Positions 20,845 through 32,900 of a stretch of DNA of 44,677 nucleotides are shown one piece after another (the first letter of the stretch is position 1; every line of letters begins with the position of its first letter). The translations under genes and the position numbers were made by a program. Under the pieces are notes generated by a model. That model saw nothing but the letters and a program-made list of their open reading frames with translations. It made no database searches and was not told the origin of the DNA. The stretch spans positions 1 to 44,677 of the forward strand of contig FJUW01000105.1 in the NCBI GenBank assembly GCA_900074885.1, given 5' to 3'. The stretch is from Rhynchosporium graminicola. Lineage: Eukaryota; Ascomycota; Leotiomycetes; Helotiales; Ploettnerulaceae.

Positions 20845-23833
20845 ATTGAGGCCGAAGTATCTCACGACATACAGGAGACCGAAGAAGTCGGGAGATCGAA
20901 GTTGATGGTGGTGATAATATCGCCGAAGAAAATACTGTAAAGATGAATTCTGTTTGAGAGTGCAAAAGGGAATGGAGACCAAGAATAACCCAGCAGTGAT
21001 ATTGTTAGTGATGGGACTAATCCACTGCGATATGAATTGGATGCGAGGAAAACCACCAGTGGTAGCTGAAGGACCGACCTGAACCGAAAAGTGTCCAGAT
21101 GGCAGTCGCGACCCTGTGTACTATCAAAAACCATCAACGCAGAGAAGGGGTGCAAATGCTAAAATTGCAGGAAATTACAAGACATTTATCTACTAGAGAA
21201 AGTCGTGAAGCTTTCTAAGGATATCATGTTGGATATTTTGAGCATCAATGAGCGCCTTTGCTTGATTCCCAAAATTGATATTGTTGATCTATCCTCGTAC
21301 GTTCACCGGATAGGAATTGGACCTCCTTTGTATGAAGTCTTAGCCCCCTCAAAGGAAGTAAAAAACTGGCGTCTTGCTATCAAGCCGTCGAAAGCCATGA
21401 CACCGCGTTAAGTTAGATATCGCCCAAAGTAAGCCTTTTGATGACATGCAACTCAGCGATGAACTTCGCCAGGAGGAAACCCTGACCATGAACACCATCA
21501 CGATATCCCAAAACCCCTTCCATCCGAGATGACTCTGCCTGGGCTCGCGTGAAAAGGATACGGCAGTCCTGAATTCCTAGGTTCATGTAGAAGGAAAGAT
21601 TAAGCTCTTTATTTAAAATGCTTGACTTCTTTGAACTGGGGTTTGCCAGCAGAAAAAGTCAATATTTGCTCGAAGTTTTTTTCGTCCTACCCTGAATATT
21701 TGAAATATTTTGACAGAAAGCGAAGAAGAAGAAGTGAGTAACAAATCAGACATCCTACGAAAGGACGCCTGACAGTAGAGGAAAGTATTCCAATCTCAAA
21801 TCCTTCACGTAAGCAAAGGACAGGAAAATTTTGCTTTTCTAGCGCCAAACATTGACCGAGCAATTCCACTTGCGTTCTTTGATCCTTCGATGCTCCCTTT
21901 ATAGACTATAAAGCAAGCCATCTCCCAAAGCGAGAAGACAGATACCATAGATAAATGAACCATTCAAAATCCAGATCCATAAAAGAAAGAAAACAAAACA
22001 AACCCCTATTACCTCCCGTCACCTTAACCATCCTCGTCTCTTACTCACGAAAATCCCGATCAACGGCTTGGCCCTTCCCTTCCCTGCTCCCCAAATCAAG
22101 ACGAAACGAAATCACCCAGCTTCGCAGGAAGGAGATATAAAATCCAAATATCCAAAGTATACTATACCACCCAATACCGATACAACAAGAGGAGCGCAAA
22201 TATCTCGAAACATGCCAACGTGAAGAGCGAGACTAGCATACTCGGTTTTCTCTGTCTTTAATCTTGCTATCGTGTTGTATCTCCGAAACCTTGAATACTT
22301 ATTTATTCATTCAAGTGTAAAGCCTTATAAGTACCAGTATAGACGATACACAGATAGAATACGATTATATTATACGCTACGAGATCTCCCTCCGCCCTAC
22401 TTGAGTCGGACTGTCGATCGAACCGTAATGCCCGAGTGAGTGTGCAGAGGTACTTACTTCCTTTCCTAACCTTTCTCTTCTTCTAGACTGGTATGAAGAG
22501 AAGAAGATACTAAACCCAGATATACAAGTCTTACTCGACATAAAGGAAAGAAGTCAACTTAAACAAACATAGCAAGAAAAAACCAAGAATAAAACCAGCA
22601 ATAATTTATTCACTCGCTCGATTTCCTCTCCGTTTTCGCTCCGCTTTATCTTTCCCATTTACCTAACCAGCGATCCACGTTCACTCACTGACACATGCTC
22701 ACTCACCACCTCACCACCACTCACTCCCCCCCTGACCACCTCCCAACTCACTCACTCATTCACCCCCTCCTCTCCCGACCCCATTCATTCAAAAGACTCA
22801 AATCCCAGGCAAGCCAAAGATTCCCACGGAAAACAGAAAGACAGACGAAGACGAAGCAGAGCACTCCGAACTCCACGGACCTAAACCTTGCGTACCTACT
22901 CTATCCCTACCCGAGTAGGGAGCTAGGGAGCCAGAGAGAGAGGTATGCTTCACTCGGGGTGAGGATCGACTCCTCAAGCCTCTCTAGCCTATAGTTCAAC
23001 AGACAATTGGAAAGGAAAAAAGAAAAAAAAAAAAAAAGAGAAAAAGAGAGAGAGAAAGAAAGAAAGAATCGCAAGAGAGAGGTAAGATGAGACCGAAGAG
23101 AAGAGATAAGCGTGGAAGAAGCGACATCCTCAACTCAAGCAAGACAAAGTAAAGCACTCCACTCCTCTCTCCTCCTCCTCTCTCCTCTCTCCTCCTCATC
23201 TTCAACTTTCATCCTTCTTCATCACTCCAAACCCCCCCAAACAAACCGTCCTGTAACGTAATGATCTGGCACCACTTCTACCCTCATACCCACGTCGCGC
23301 CCCTACTAAAAGTACCGCAACACCCAGAATGCCGCGTGAGGCCTGGCGATGAAGAAAGATCCAAAGGAATTTGCATTGCATTGCATTGCATTACTCGTCT
23401 ATCATCCCTAGCTATGGGTTTTCCTTCCTTCCTCTGCGTCCACGTTCCGTCCATTATTCAACCGTCACTCAAAAGTAAGCATGATGATGGATGAAGATAT
23501 GCCTTCCTCGCATACTGCCCACCAATGCCTCTCTTTCATTCCTTTCCGTTGCCATCCACATCCGTAAAAGAGAGTGGGCGACCGTTCGTGTGGATCATCG
23601 TCCTTCCATCAACGCCATTAAACAGCCAGCCAAGGGGAAAATAAAGAAGAGAGCTTGGGAGTTCAAAAGGTATCATTACATCAATCCACCATCCTCGCAT
23701 CCGTCCATCCCTCTATCCACCCATTCATCCATTCATCCATCGAAAGCACATCTTGAGAACCTGTCCCCAATCATATCCTCACATCCTCACAACCGCTTCA
23801 CCTCCTTCCCTACCTTTCTCCCTCCTCAACCCT
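20845..23833. other. large intergenic stretch with polypurine and CT-rich tracts
   Basis: About 3 kb without a supportable gene. From about 22560 to 23830 the plus strand is A/C-rich then C/T-rich, like long UTR or promoter DNA, with a purine tract at 23010-23075 and a TTGCA-type short repeat at 23370-23390. A 68-codon frame at 21205-21411 starts with GTG and has no motif. The part next to 23833 should be the 3' UTR of the RCR-type gene. Confidence 0.4.
23010..23075 (+). repeat. polypurine (A/G) tract
   Basis: A run of almost only A and G, with an A-rich core followed by GA and GAAA repeats. It is low-complexity sequence and may be unstable or form unusual DNA structure; no specific function can be read from it. 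Confidence 0.7.
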
Positions 23834-24464
23834 CTATCTTACAACCGCCCCCTCCTTTCCAGGCGGTGGCCCAGGAGGTGGCGCATACCCACTCCCACCA
23901 GCATCCCCTCTCAACCCACCACCCTGATAACTCGCACCCGGCGCCTGCAACTCAATACCGCCCGCATTACCATAAACGTGCCCTCCTGCATTACCATTAC
24001 CCTGCTGCTGCTGCTGTCCATAATACCCATGCTCCGGATTAAACGTCGTGCCCGTAGCCTGTGTCCCCATGTACGGCGGTGGCGGGGCCTGATAACCCGG
24101 CGGTCCACCCCCCTGATGATGCTGTTGAGAAGCCCAAAGCCCGTGTTGTTCTGCCGCTGTGGGTGGTTTACCGCCCATCCAGCCGGTGCCGTACATAGGT
24201 GGCTGGCCGCGACGACGGCGTCGACGAGAGGTGAAGCCTGTGATGAGGAAGATGAAGAAGAGGATTATGAGGACGAGGGCGATCCAACGGCCCCAGTTGT
24301 CCCAGGTGCTGTAATAGCAGTCGTCGTCGTCGTAGCAGCTTGAGGGGTGTTAGTGAGGGTATGATGAGCGAGAGGAGAGGGGATAGAGAGATGGTTGAAG
24401 GTGGGGAGAGAGAGAGGACGTACGAGGCTCGTGCCAGGAGGCTGTGGGAGGTCGTTGGTGCCAT
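23834..24464 (-). CDS. RCR-type membrane protein with Rsp5-binding PPxY motifs
   Basis: Two exons, 24424-24464 and 23834-24338, with an 85-bp GT-AG intron (24339-24423), give 181 aa. The short extracellular or lumenal start MAPTTSHSLLARASCYDDDDC leads to CYYSTWDNWGRW, a hydrophobic segment IALVLIILFFIFLITGF (33-49) and six arginines (52-57), so the N terminus should face out. Next come PPMYGTGWMGG (60-70) and a Gly/Gln/Pro-rich tail with PPGY (93-96) and PPPY (100-103). This is the layout of the fungal RCR family (Congo-red resistance, chitin deposition, endosome-vacuole sorting), whose PPxY motifs bind the ubiquitin ligase Rsp5. Start: the first ATG that brings the conserved CYY...WGRW into frame after splicing. 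Confidence 0.86.
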
Positions 24465-25581
24465 CTTGTGAGGTTGTAGATGGGATGTTGTGTAGGTGTA
24501 GGTGTAGGTATAGCTATTAGGTGGCAAGTGGTGTGTTTTGTCGAGTTGTGTTGTGGTGGTTGTAGAGTTGAGGTTGCGAGCCCTTTGTTCTGCAAGGAAT
24601 GCAACCCAAAACAAATCAATAATCAATCGGCTTCAATATCGCCGTCGCCGTCGCTGTCAAAATCGATCAATCCGCAAATTGGAAGAGGTCTCTCGGTTTC
24701 TCAAGTGTGTAGGATAGAGGGTTGGTAGAATTAATAGAATTAAGTGCCGACGTCCTGAGAAGTCCAGGCTGACAGACAGCTGACAGACAGACAGCTGACT
24801 CTTGGATGGTGGCTGAGCTTATTCACACTCCGCCGAGCGCTCAGCCTCGCGGTAGTAATCTGCCTCACAGCACCGTGTAATTTCTAGAATGCATCAAGAT
24901 TGCGTCAACACCATACCATACCATGACTTACTTGCGCGGCCTTGGGAGTCAGTCAGTCAGTCTTTCTTTGTACGAGGACCGTACGCGATACGATACTTGA
25001 CTTTGAGATTATGATGATGATCGGGGATGATGAGGAATTGTGTTAGTTAGCTATAAGTAGAGAGAAAGGTGCGTGATTTATCCGATTGCTGAAGTCATGT
25101 TAATACCGTTGTATCAACGATTAACTAGGACAATTACTTGGTACATGTGGAAAATAATGTACAAAGTAGAGTGAGTCTGTGCGTTATTCTACAAGTTTCT
25201 TCAACAGGGAGTCATTATATATGGGGAGCTACCCAATGATATAGCAATACTATATAGTTTACTGGGGACAATAGTCATAAAGCATCTAGAGTGCACGGCC
25301 TAGAATTATACATTATTCAACCCCCTGTACTAAGTATTCATTCATTCATCTTTTGCGGGTACATGTTTTATAATACTGACTGGACTTGACTTCATATAAC
25401 CAGCATTATCCAAATATAATTCCACTCAAGCAAGTAAACAAACAATAAGTCTGTCTCCCCTCCCTCTTCCCTCATTCGTCTGTCCTATCCCATCCCATCC
25501 CATCCTGACCAATCCCATCTCCCCTTCCCCATCCATCCTCCCCATCCCATCCCCTTCCCCACGAACGAGCCACTCACAGCC

Positions 25582-25625
25582 NNNNNNNNNNNNNNNNNNN
25601 NNNNNNNNNNNNNNNNNNNNNNNNN
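25582..25625. other. assembly gap (44 N)
   Basis: Forty-four undetermined bases sit inside a C-rich low-complexity stretch (CCCATCC and CCCCTTCC repeats on both sides). The repeat content probably caused the gap, so its true length may differ. Confidence 0.98.
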
Positions 25626-25966
25626 CCTCCCCCACCCCATCATCCAATCACAACCCCCCCTTCCTCCACCCCTCCACCCCTACAATATTCCCATCCTCTC
25701 ATCCCTTTCGTTCTCCACTACGAGCTGCAAGGGTCAGGCAGGTCTCTATCTCCTCCCCATGCAGCAAAAGTGCCAACGCATCAATCAATCAAACAATCGA
25801 TCATCGATGGGTACGTGCGCATCACAGTTGGCTACACCACTCACTGCCACTTACAGGACTTGGCTCTCAGCTCAGCTCAGCTCGAGTAAGGTACGGAAAG
25901 GTAGGTAAGGAACGAGCCAAGGCATGGAATGCATGGCCAGCGCAGCAGAGTAGATTGACTAAGGAA

Positions 25967-26035
25967 AGGTATAGGGTAGGGTAGGGTAGCGTAGGGTACG
26001 GTACGGTACGGTCGTTAGGGTAGTCCAGTTAGGGT
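25967..26035 (+). repeat. degenerate TAGGG/TACGG short tandem repeat
   Basis: Contains 'agggtagggtagggtag' followed by several 'tacgg' units and a final 'gttaggg'. The 5-6-bp unit resembles but does not match the fungal telomere repeat TTAGGG. It is a local microsatellite. Confidence 0.6.
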
Positions 26036-26907
26036 GAAAGCTATAGTATAGATCGTAGACTATGTTTCTGTTTCACTTTCTCCTCTCCCTTTTATATCCC
26101 CGAAATGTGTGAGTAAGGCTTTCTACTTTGAATCTGGAGGCGATCGTCCAAGAAAGAAAGTTACTCGGGAAGGTGGCCTTCTAGTATGCCAGTCCCTCAT
26201 TGCAAGAAAGCGCTCAGACCAGATACTGGACAGTCTTCTGCTTCGACCCTACTAACGAGTTAATCTTACGGACTTGCGAGCGAATGATCACAGTCTCTAT
26301 CAAATCCCTGGGACAAGTAATCGTGCGTAAGAAGAAGATAAAGATGCTAAAGGTATCAACAAGATTGGACCCCAAAACACCCCGCCATGGTTCCCGCGCA
26401 ACGCTCGCTCCTAAAGCAGGGAGAAACAAGCATCGTCACATCGAAAGCCAAACCGCATGCTCTACCAGGAAACCCAGCAGTCTGGAATGAGTCAGCTACG
26501 AAGCGACGGAAACAAAAACGCTATTCATAAAAGTCGTGGTCGTCTCGTCGTGGCAGACATGGCGCATATAGAAGAAGAACCGAATGGAACGATGTTTGCG
26601 AGGTAAGGAGATCCTTTTGCGTCTTCTCCGCCGAAAAGGGTCGTGATCACAGGTCCTGTCGTGTTTGTCGTTCGGTCATTCGTTCGTTGGTCATAAGGAA
26701 AAAGAAAAGAGGTGCTCTGAGCGGAGGAGATGTATTCGTGTGGGTTTGGTCCTTGCAGACCGGAGATCCCTTGAAGGGAGATGATTTCTCTTTCGCACTT
26801 TCTTTCCATCAAATCGTTATCATTTTTCGTTGTTTCTGGGTGTGATTCCTCCGAGGCAGTTGTCCCTTTTCAGAAAGTCGCCTGGGAATCACCTCCATCA
26901 GCCGACT

Positions 26908-27733
26908 CTACTTGCTGGCCCTCGCCACAAGCCATTGCAACACTGCATCCAGGTTCGTCTCTTCCTTTGCACTGATCCCATAGCAACTCACTTCACGGTG
27001 AGAGATGCTTTTCAGGTCTAGAGCTTCGATCAGTTCATCAACCGACAACTTTTCCTCGAGATCCGACTTGTTTCCAAGCACCAACAAAGGAATACCTTCG
27101 AGAACCGGCTTCTCAAGCAGCAGATGCAGCTCATCCTTTGCGACTGGCAGAGCTGCGGTATCGGCAGAGTCGACGATGAACACGATGGCGTTCACGCCGC
27201 GACAATATCGCTCCCACATGCTCCGAAATCGAGGCTGTCCACCGAGATCCCAGCATTTGAGTGTCACATGGCCTTTTTGTACGCGCTTCATGTTGAAACC
27301 AACGGTGGGGATGGAGCTGTGGGAAGGGAAGAGTTAGACTTGATGGCCAGACGTGTGGATGTTTTATGGGACGAGCAAGGCTCGAAGAGTCGTATAAGGA
27401 TGGGAGGGAGATGGAACATACTCGAGAGTAAATTCTCCGCCCTGTTTGCATGTCAGTACTGGCGTTGAGAGAGGCAAGTGAGCTCGGATGGGGATCTCTT
27501 ACCGCCAGAACTCGCAACAGCGATGTCTTGCCTGCATTCTGGAGCCCAATCATGGTGATATCCATCTCGGTCGCCCTATAATCAGGAGGATATCAGTATG
27601 CCATGCGCAGGTGTTTTAGGAAGAGTATTGCAGTGTGAGCATTCGCGCGGCAAGCGCCTGGAATGACATAACAGCAGACTGACCAGAATAACCTCAACAG
27701 CCAGTCGTATACCCTCTTGAAAAGGCCCGCCAT
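26908..27733 (-). CDS. arl8: ARL8-type small GTPase of the Arf family
   Basis: Four exons, 27684-27733, 27503-27575, 27422-27441 and 26908-27316, with GT-AG introns of 108, 61 and 105 bp, give 183 aa. Exon 3 is only 20 nt and completes the switch I region. Visible motifs are an N-terminal amphipathic helix ([17 protein letters not shown]), the P-loop GLQNAGKT (27-34), IPTVGFNM (50-57), WDLGGQ (70-75), the ARL8-typical [17 protein letters not shown] (130-133) and SAK (163-165). Residue 2 is Ala, not the myristoylated Gly of true Arf, as in ARL8, which instead uses N-acetylation. ARL8 sits on lysosomes/vacuoles and links them to transport and tethering factors in animals; the fungal role is less clear. 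It diverges from the RNA polymerase I gene 2.2 kb away. Confidence 0.95.
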
Positions 27734-28928
27734 GATATCTCGATTGTGTGGGGTTCGAAGTGGAGGTTTCGCAGGAGCTGGGAGCTACACTGGTGGTTGG
27801 CTGGTCGTGCGCAAGGCTGTGAGGGCACGAGTGGTGGGGAGAGTGGAGAACTTGAAGCTTCAGATGTGCGAGAGAGAGATGGTTATTCGCAGATCAGGTA
27901 GTCGTAGTCGTAGTTGTAATGGCAAATTCTCCGGCCTCGCTTGTGCTGGAATAATAAGTTGTGATTGAGTTCGTCCGATCGTGATGTGATGATCGTGTAG
28001 GTACCGTAGTGTTAGCTGACGAGAAGCGCTTGTGTTTGGATGTCTAGGACGTGATGGGATGCAGATTCCGGATGAAGCGTACGAAGTTGGTGGACGGAGT
28101 GATCAGATCAGATCGGGTCCCAAGAAAGGTCTAGCACGAACCGCCGGCCGGGGAGGGAAAGCGAGAGCGAGAGCGAGAGGCAGAGGCAGAGGCAGATGCA
28201 GATGCGAGCGAGGTCGAGAACGAGAACGAGACGTGATTAGATGAGACGAGAATACGCAGATGGGATGGAGATCAAGATATTGAGATCAAGATATTGGGGA
28301 AGAGATAGAGAGAGAGAGAGAGATCCACCCGCAGATGCAGAAGCAGATGCAGCTGCAATTGCTTGTCTCGGCAGAAAAGCCAACGGGAATGAAGGACTGA
28401 ACGACTGAATGACTGAACGGTTGAATGATTGCTGGAAGCTATAAGTATGCCGAGGAGCTTGGATTTGGTTTGGTGGGGGGTTCCGGAAAGAGGGATCTCC
28501 CGTAGTATGTATGTATGTACTCAGTAGTATAAGTATTGTGATTATACTTATAACTACTTCTACCTTAGCGGGACCGTAACTAGATCGTCTCTTATGTCCC
28601 AACTCAAGCCAGAAGTGGATGAAGATGAAGACGATGAAGCCGGATATCAAGGTATGTGGTATGTATGTACGAGAGAATAATATACTGATAATCATACCTA
28701 TCTATCTATCTATGTACGAGAGATGATACTGGCGTGCATACGGGCCGAGAAGATTATGAGCGTGTCCATCCGTATGTATGTATAAGTATGTATGTAGGTC
28801 GATGCTGAACTGAAGGCGGGCGGGGCGGGGCGGGCTTGAAGATGGCAGGATTGATTGGCTTGGGGAGGGTGGCGGGCAGCGAGCGAGATGGAAATACTTA
28901 TACAATCGAGCAAACAAGACTCACAATA

Positions 28929-29045
28929 ACAGGTATAACAGGTATAACAGGTATAACAGGTATACCAGGTAAACCAGCTATCACAGCTATCACAGCTATC
29001 ACAGCTATCACAGCTATCACAGCTATCACAGCTATCACAGCTATG
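28929..29045 (+). repeat. 9-bp minisatellite in two related blocks
   Basis: About five copies of ACAGGTATA are followed by about eight copies of ACAGCTATC. The two 9-bp units differ at three positions and keep the same period, so one block probably arose from the other. Because the unit is three codons long, frames on both strands stay open here and produce false ORFs. Confidence 0.85.
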
Positions 29046-29224
29046 TCTGCAAGGTACCACCGGAACAAGGCGAGTCAGTTCTGCAATAGTTGGCTATCAG
29101 CTACATACCAACTACCTAGAAAGTGACATACATTCATATATATATATATCCTGGCTCCAAGAGGTTAAATGTGATACCTATGATGTGATATGAAGAATGT
29201 GATATTTTGTGAGGTTCTAGAGCG

Positions 29225-29260
29225 CTGACTGACTGACTGACTGAATGAATGAATGAATGA
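29225..29260 (+). repeat. CTGA(5) ATGA(4) microsatellite
   Basis: Five CTGA units pass directly into four ATGA units; a compound tetranucleotide repeat. Confidence 0.85.
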
Positions 29261-29266
29261 CCGATA

Positions 29267-29403
29267 CCTACCTCTATAGTACTTTGCCTCATTTTCACTT
29301 GGGAAAGGGCTGCATCAATTGAAGCTTCAGGCAGGGGGGACTCGAGGGCATCGAGAGGATTCCGAGCTCTGAATGGCCTCATATCCTCAAATCCAGCTAC
29401 TCG
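29267..29403 (-). other. exon-like segment, unassigned
   Basis: On the minus strand about 45 codons read smoothly (for example FEDMRPFRARNPLDALESP) and end in GAG followed by GTAGGT, a good donor site. A second exon-like piece on the same strand begins with ATG at 29759 (MRVVGLCDK) and also ends in GTAGGT. I could not join the two in frame or find a downstream exon, and I recognise no product. This may be a decayed gene or chance. Confidence 0.2.
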
Positions 29404-29590
29404 GCCGGCCACAATTGTGGCTTCGCATCATCTCAGACCAGTAGCAGTAGGAAACGTCCAAGGTCCCAAGGTCCAAGGTCCAAGGTCCCAGGCTCTCTGA
29501 CATGACATGACATGATATAAGTATTCAGGGCGGTTAGGGAGACGCGGATGCATTGGCTCCCACTAAAGATTGGCATCTGTTGCATTGCTC

Positions 29591-29625
29591 GGCTGGGCTG
29601 GGCTGGGCTGGGCTGGGCTGGGCTG
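29591..29625 (+). repeat. GGCTG pentanucleotide repeat
   Basis: Seven uninterrupted GGCTG units, followed by one GCTG; it lies about 300 bp upstream of the RNA polymerase I subunit start. Confidence 0.85.
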
Positions 29626-29929
29626 GCTGCCCGATAAGCCACGCCGCTAATCTTATCGTTAGCGAGAGTGAGAAAAAAAGTTCGCGATGCTAGAGTTGGA
29701 CCGAGGGCAAGACTGGATTGGATGCAACCTACCTTATCGCAGAGCCCGACAACACGCATTGGCTGAAATTCGTCGTGGGCGTTTTATGACAAGACAGGTA
29801 AGATGATATCTTCAACTCTCCAATCTAACAATCTGCCCTCTGGCATGCTCTTCTGCGCCTCCCGTCCTTCCTCCCCGTGGTCTCAGCTCTTCGGCTGGCA
29901 CTCCATTGAGGCTGACAACGCCCAGCAGA

Positions 29930-32900
29930 ATGCCTCATCCTACCTCCTCTCAGGCTCCCACCGACACGAAATGGTCCTATGAATACGATACCTTACGCAG
30001 AGAAAATCTCTTCCGAAACCCCCCCAAAGATCATTCCGCATACCCTGCTTTGAAAGCTGCGATTGCCCCTCATATCGAGTCCTACAATGCGCTCTTTGGC
30101 GAAGACGGAACTATTGCCCAAGGCTTGCTGGATATTGGAGAAAAAGTCTACCTAGATGGAGACGACAGGACTGGACCCGAGGGAAAGAATATCCTGCGAA
30201 TCAAGGTTAAGGAGGTCTTCGTGGAGAAGTCGGTGCTGCCTGCGTCCAACAAGTTCTCCACCAGGAATCGAGAAATCCTACCCGCAGAATGCAGAGAACG
30301 CCATGTCACATACCGAGGGAGGATGAGTGCGAAGTTTGAGTTTAGGATAAACAATGGAGATCCGAAAGAGTTTGTTCGGGATCTGGGGCAATTACCACTG
30401 ATGTTGATGGTAGGTCGAGATTCCCGATTGTTAGAGCTAATTACTGACCCTGTAGTCAAATCGATGTCATCTCGAAAACAATTCCCCTGCACAGCTCGTG
30501 CAGAATAAAGAGGAAGCCGAGGAATTAGGTGGTTTCTTTGTAGTGAACGGAATCGAGAAGATTATTCGTCTTTTGGTTGTCAACAGGAGGAATTTTCCGA
30601 TGGCTATCGAACGCCCATCTTTCGAAGGGAGAGGTCCAGCATACTCGAAATACGGAATGCTCATGCGCTCAGTACGACCGGACCAGACTTCGCAGACAAA
30701 CGTACTGCACTATCTGAAAGATGGTAATGTTACTTTTCGATTCTCCTGGAGGAAGGCGGAATACCTGGTGCCGGTAATGATGGTGATGAAAGCATTGGTG
30801 GAAACAAACGATCGCGAAATCTTCGAAGGACTTGTTGGATCTGCTGAATCTGAAGGAGCGAAGAACACATTCTTAACTGATCGGGTCGAGCTGTTACTGC
30901 GAACATACAAGGCGTACGGATTATACACAAAAAGCAAAACCCGAGCGTATTTGGGAGAGAAGTTTCGGATCGTTCTGGGAGTTCCTGATACCATGTCGAA
31001 TTATGACTGCGGAACGGAGTTCTTACGGAAAATCGTCCTGGTCCACCTCGGAAATGTGAATGTCACGGAAGCGAAGGACAACGATAAATTCAAGATGCTC
31101 ATTTTCATGACGAGGAAGCTGTATGCGTTGGTGGCTAGAGATTGCGCGGTGGACAACCCCGATGCTGTGCAGAATCAAGAGATTCTTCTAGGCGGTTTCC
31201 TCTATGGTATGATTATCAAGGAGCGACTGGACGACTGGCTCTCAACACAGCTACGAATGTCCGTACGAGAGTATTTGAGAAAAAGCCCCGAGCATGCTTT
31301 CAATACTCCCGAGTTTCTGAAAGAGTTCCCAGTCAAGATCTGTGGACGGACGAACGAGAACGTTGGAGGCGCCCTTGAATATTTCATGTCCACAGGAAAT
31401 CTTGTCAGTCCAACAGGTCTCGATCTGCAGCAAACCTCTGGTTTCACGGTCGTGGCGGAAAAGATCAACTTCCTTCGGTTTATCAGTCATTTCCGTATGG
31501 TACACAGAGGTAGTTTCTTCGCTCAATTGAAGACTACGACTGTTCGCAAACTTCTGCCTGAGAGCTGGGGATTCTTGTGCCCTGTACATACCCCCGACGG
31601 AAGTCCCTGTGGTCTGCTGAACCATCTCTCACACAAATGTCGCATCCTCACTAAAGCATCGGATGTATCCGCCATACCAAAACTTGTAGCTGGTCTTGGT
31701 GTCGTCAGCACTGGCTCCTCATCAACACAAGAAAGCGTTGTGGTCACGCTTGATGGAAAGATCTTGGGCTGGTGTTCGCCCAAGCAGTCGGTCACAATTG
31801 CAGATACTCTTCGATTCTGGAAAGTGGAAGGATCTCACAATGTTCCCAAAGAACTTGAGATCTGCTGGGTACCAAACTCTACCGGTGGACAATATCCTGG
31901 AATCTACATGTCTGCAGCGCCCTCGAGAATGGTCCGTCCAGTGAAGTACCTACCTTTAGACAAGGAGGATCTCGTCGGTCCACAAGAACAGCCTTTCATG
32001 TCTATCGCCGTCACCGAGCCCGAGATCGTGTCTGGCGAATCCACCCATGTCGAGTTCGACCCTACAAATATCCTTTCCATCCTCGCCAACATGACTCCAT
32101 TCTCTGACTTCAATCAATCCCCTAGAAACATGTACCAGTGTCAGATGGGTAAACAATCCATGGGCACGCCCGGAACAGCACATCGATACAGATCAGACAA
32201 CAAGACATACCGTCTTCAGACTGGTCAAACCCCCGTCGTTCGCGCACCACTTCACAACGAGTACGGATTCGACAACTTCCCCAACGGCATGAACTCCGTC
32301 GTTGCAGTCATCTCCTACACAGGCTACGATATGGACGACGCCATGATAATCAACAAATCCTCCCATGAACGCGGTTTCGGCCATGGTACCATTTACAAAG
32401 TGAAGAAAGTCGATCTCGAAGAAGGCTCCAACCGTTCTCGGTCATCTAAGAACATCAAGAAACTTTTCGGTTTCGCCCCCGGATCAGAAGTCAAGGCCGA
32501 AATCAAAGCTATGATTGACGAAGACGGTCTTCCTCACATCGGTCGCCTCGTAGGCGAAGGCGACAAAATCTGCGCCTGGCATACTGTCTCCCAAGACCAA
32601 TATGGAAACCTGGTGAATAAAGACGGCATCACCCATTTTGAGAAATACAAGGACAGCGAAATAGCATTCATCGACGAAGTCCGTCTCATTGGCAACGAAA
32701 ACGGCGTGGAGCCCGCTCAAGCAATATCCATCAAATTCCGTATACCCCGTTCTCCGGTTATTGGCGACAAATTCTCTTCGAGACATGGACAGAAAGGTGT
32801 CTGTTCCCAGAAGTGGCCCAGCGTGGACATGCCCTTCACGGAGTCTGGTATCCAGCCCGACACCATCATCAACCCTCACGCTTTCCCTTCCAGAATGACG

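Larger units (their letters stand above)
24465..26907. other. intergenic with low-complexity DNA and an assembly gap
   Basis: Upstream of the RCR-type gene and downstream of ARL8. It contains CAGACAGCTGA-type short repeats (24770-24800), C-rich CCCATCC repeats on both sides of a run of N, and GGGTA-type repeats near 25975-26015. Open frames here are featureless. The last few hundred bases should be the ARL8 3' UTR. Confidence 0.4.
27734..29929. other. divergent intergenic region rich in microsatellites
   Basis: Lies between the ARL8 start (-) and the RNA polymerase I gene start (+), so it holds both promoters. Simple repeats are unusually dense: GAGAGC/GCAGAG units (28158-28210), an AG run (about 28303-28321), GTAT and CTAT repeats (28505-28520, 28699-28712), a 9-bp minisatellite (28929-29045), CTGA/ATGA (29225-29260), AAGGTCC (29458-29488) and GGCTG (29591-29625). 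Most open frames here are by-products of these repeats. Confidence 0.6.

Noticed and set aside
20845..20982. 46-residue N-terminal extension of the MYND protein
   Set aside because: Its first codon is TTG and no ATG occurs before 20844.
25967..26035. Possible internal telomere repeat
   Set aside because: Units are TAGGG and TACGG rather than a run of TTAGGG; too short and irregular to claim a telomere remnant.
28237..28695. 152-codon minus-strand frame
   Set aside because: Open only because of AG, GCAGAT and GTAT repeats; contains repeat-derived Ala-Ser and Ser-Leu runs and no domain.
28710..29126. Repetitive frames with CDS (minus) and TGI/TAI (plus) residues
   Set aside because: Produced by the 9-bp minisatellite, whose period is three codons, so both strands stay open by chance.
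29906..29929. Eight extra N-terminal codons for RNA polymerase I subunit
   Set aside because: They begin at TTG, not ATG; the first ATG at 29930 fits family length.
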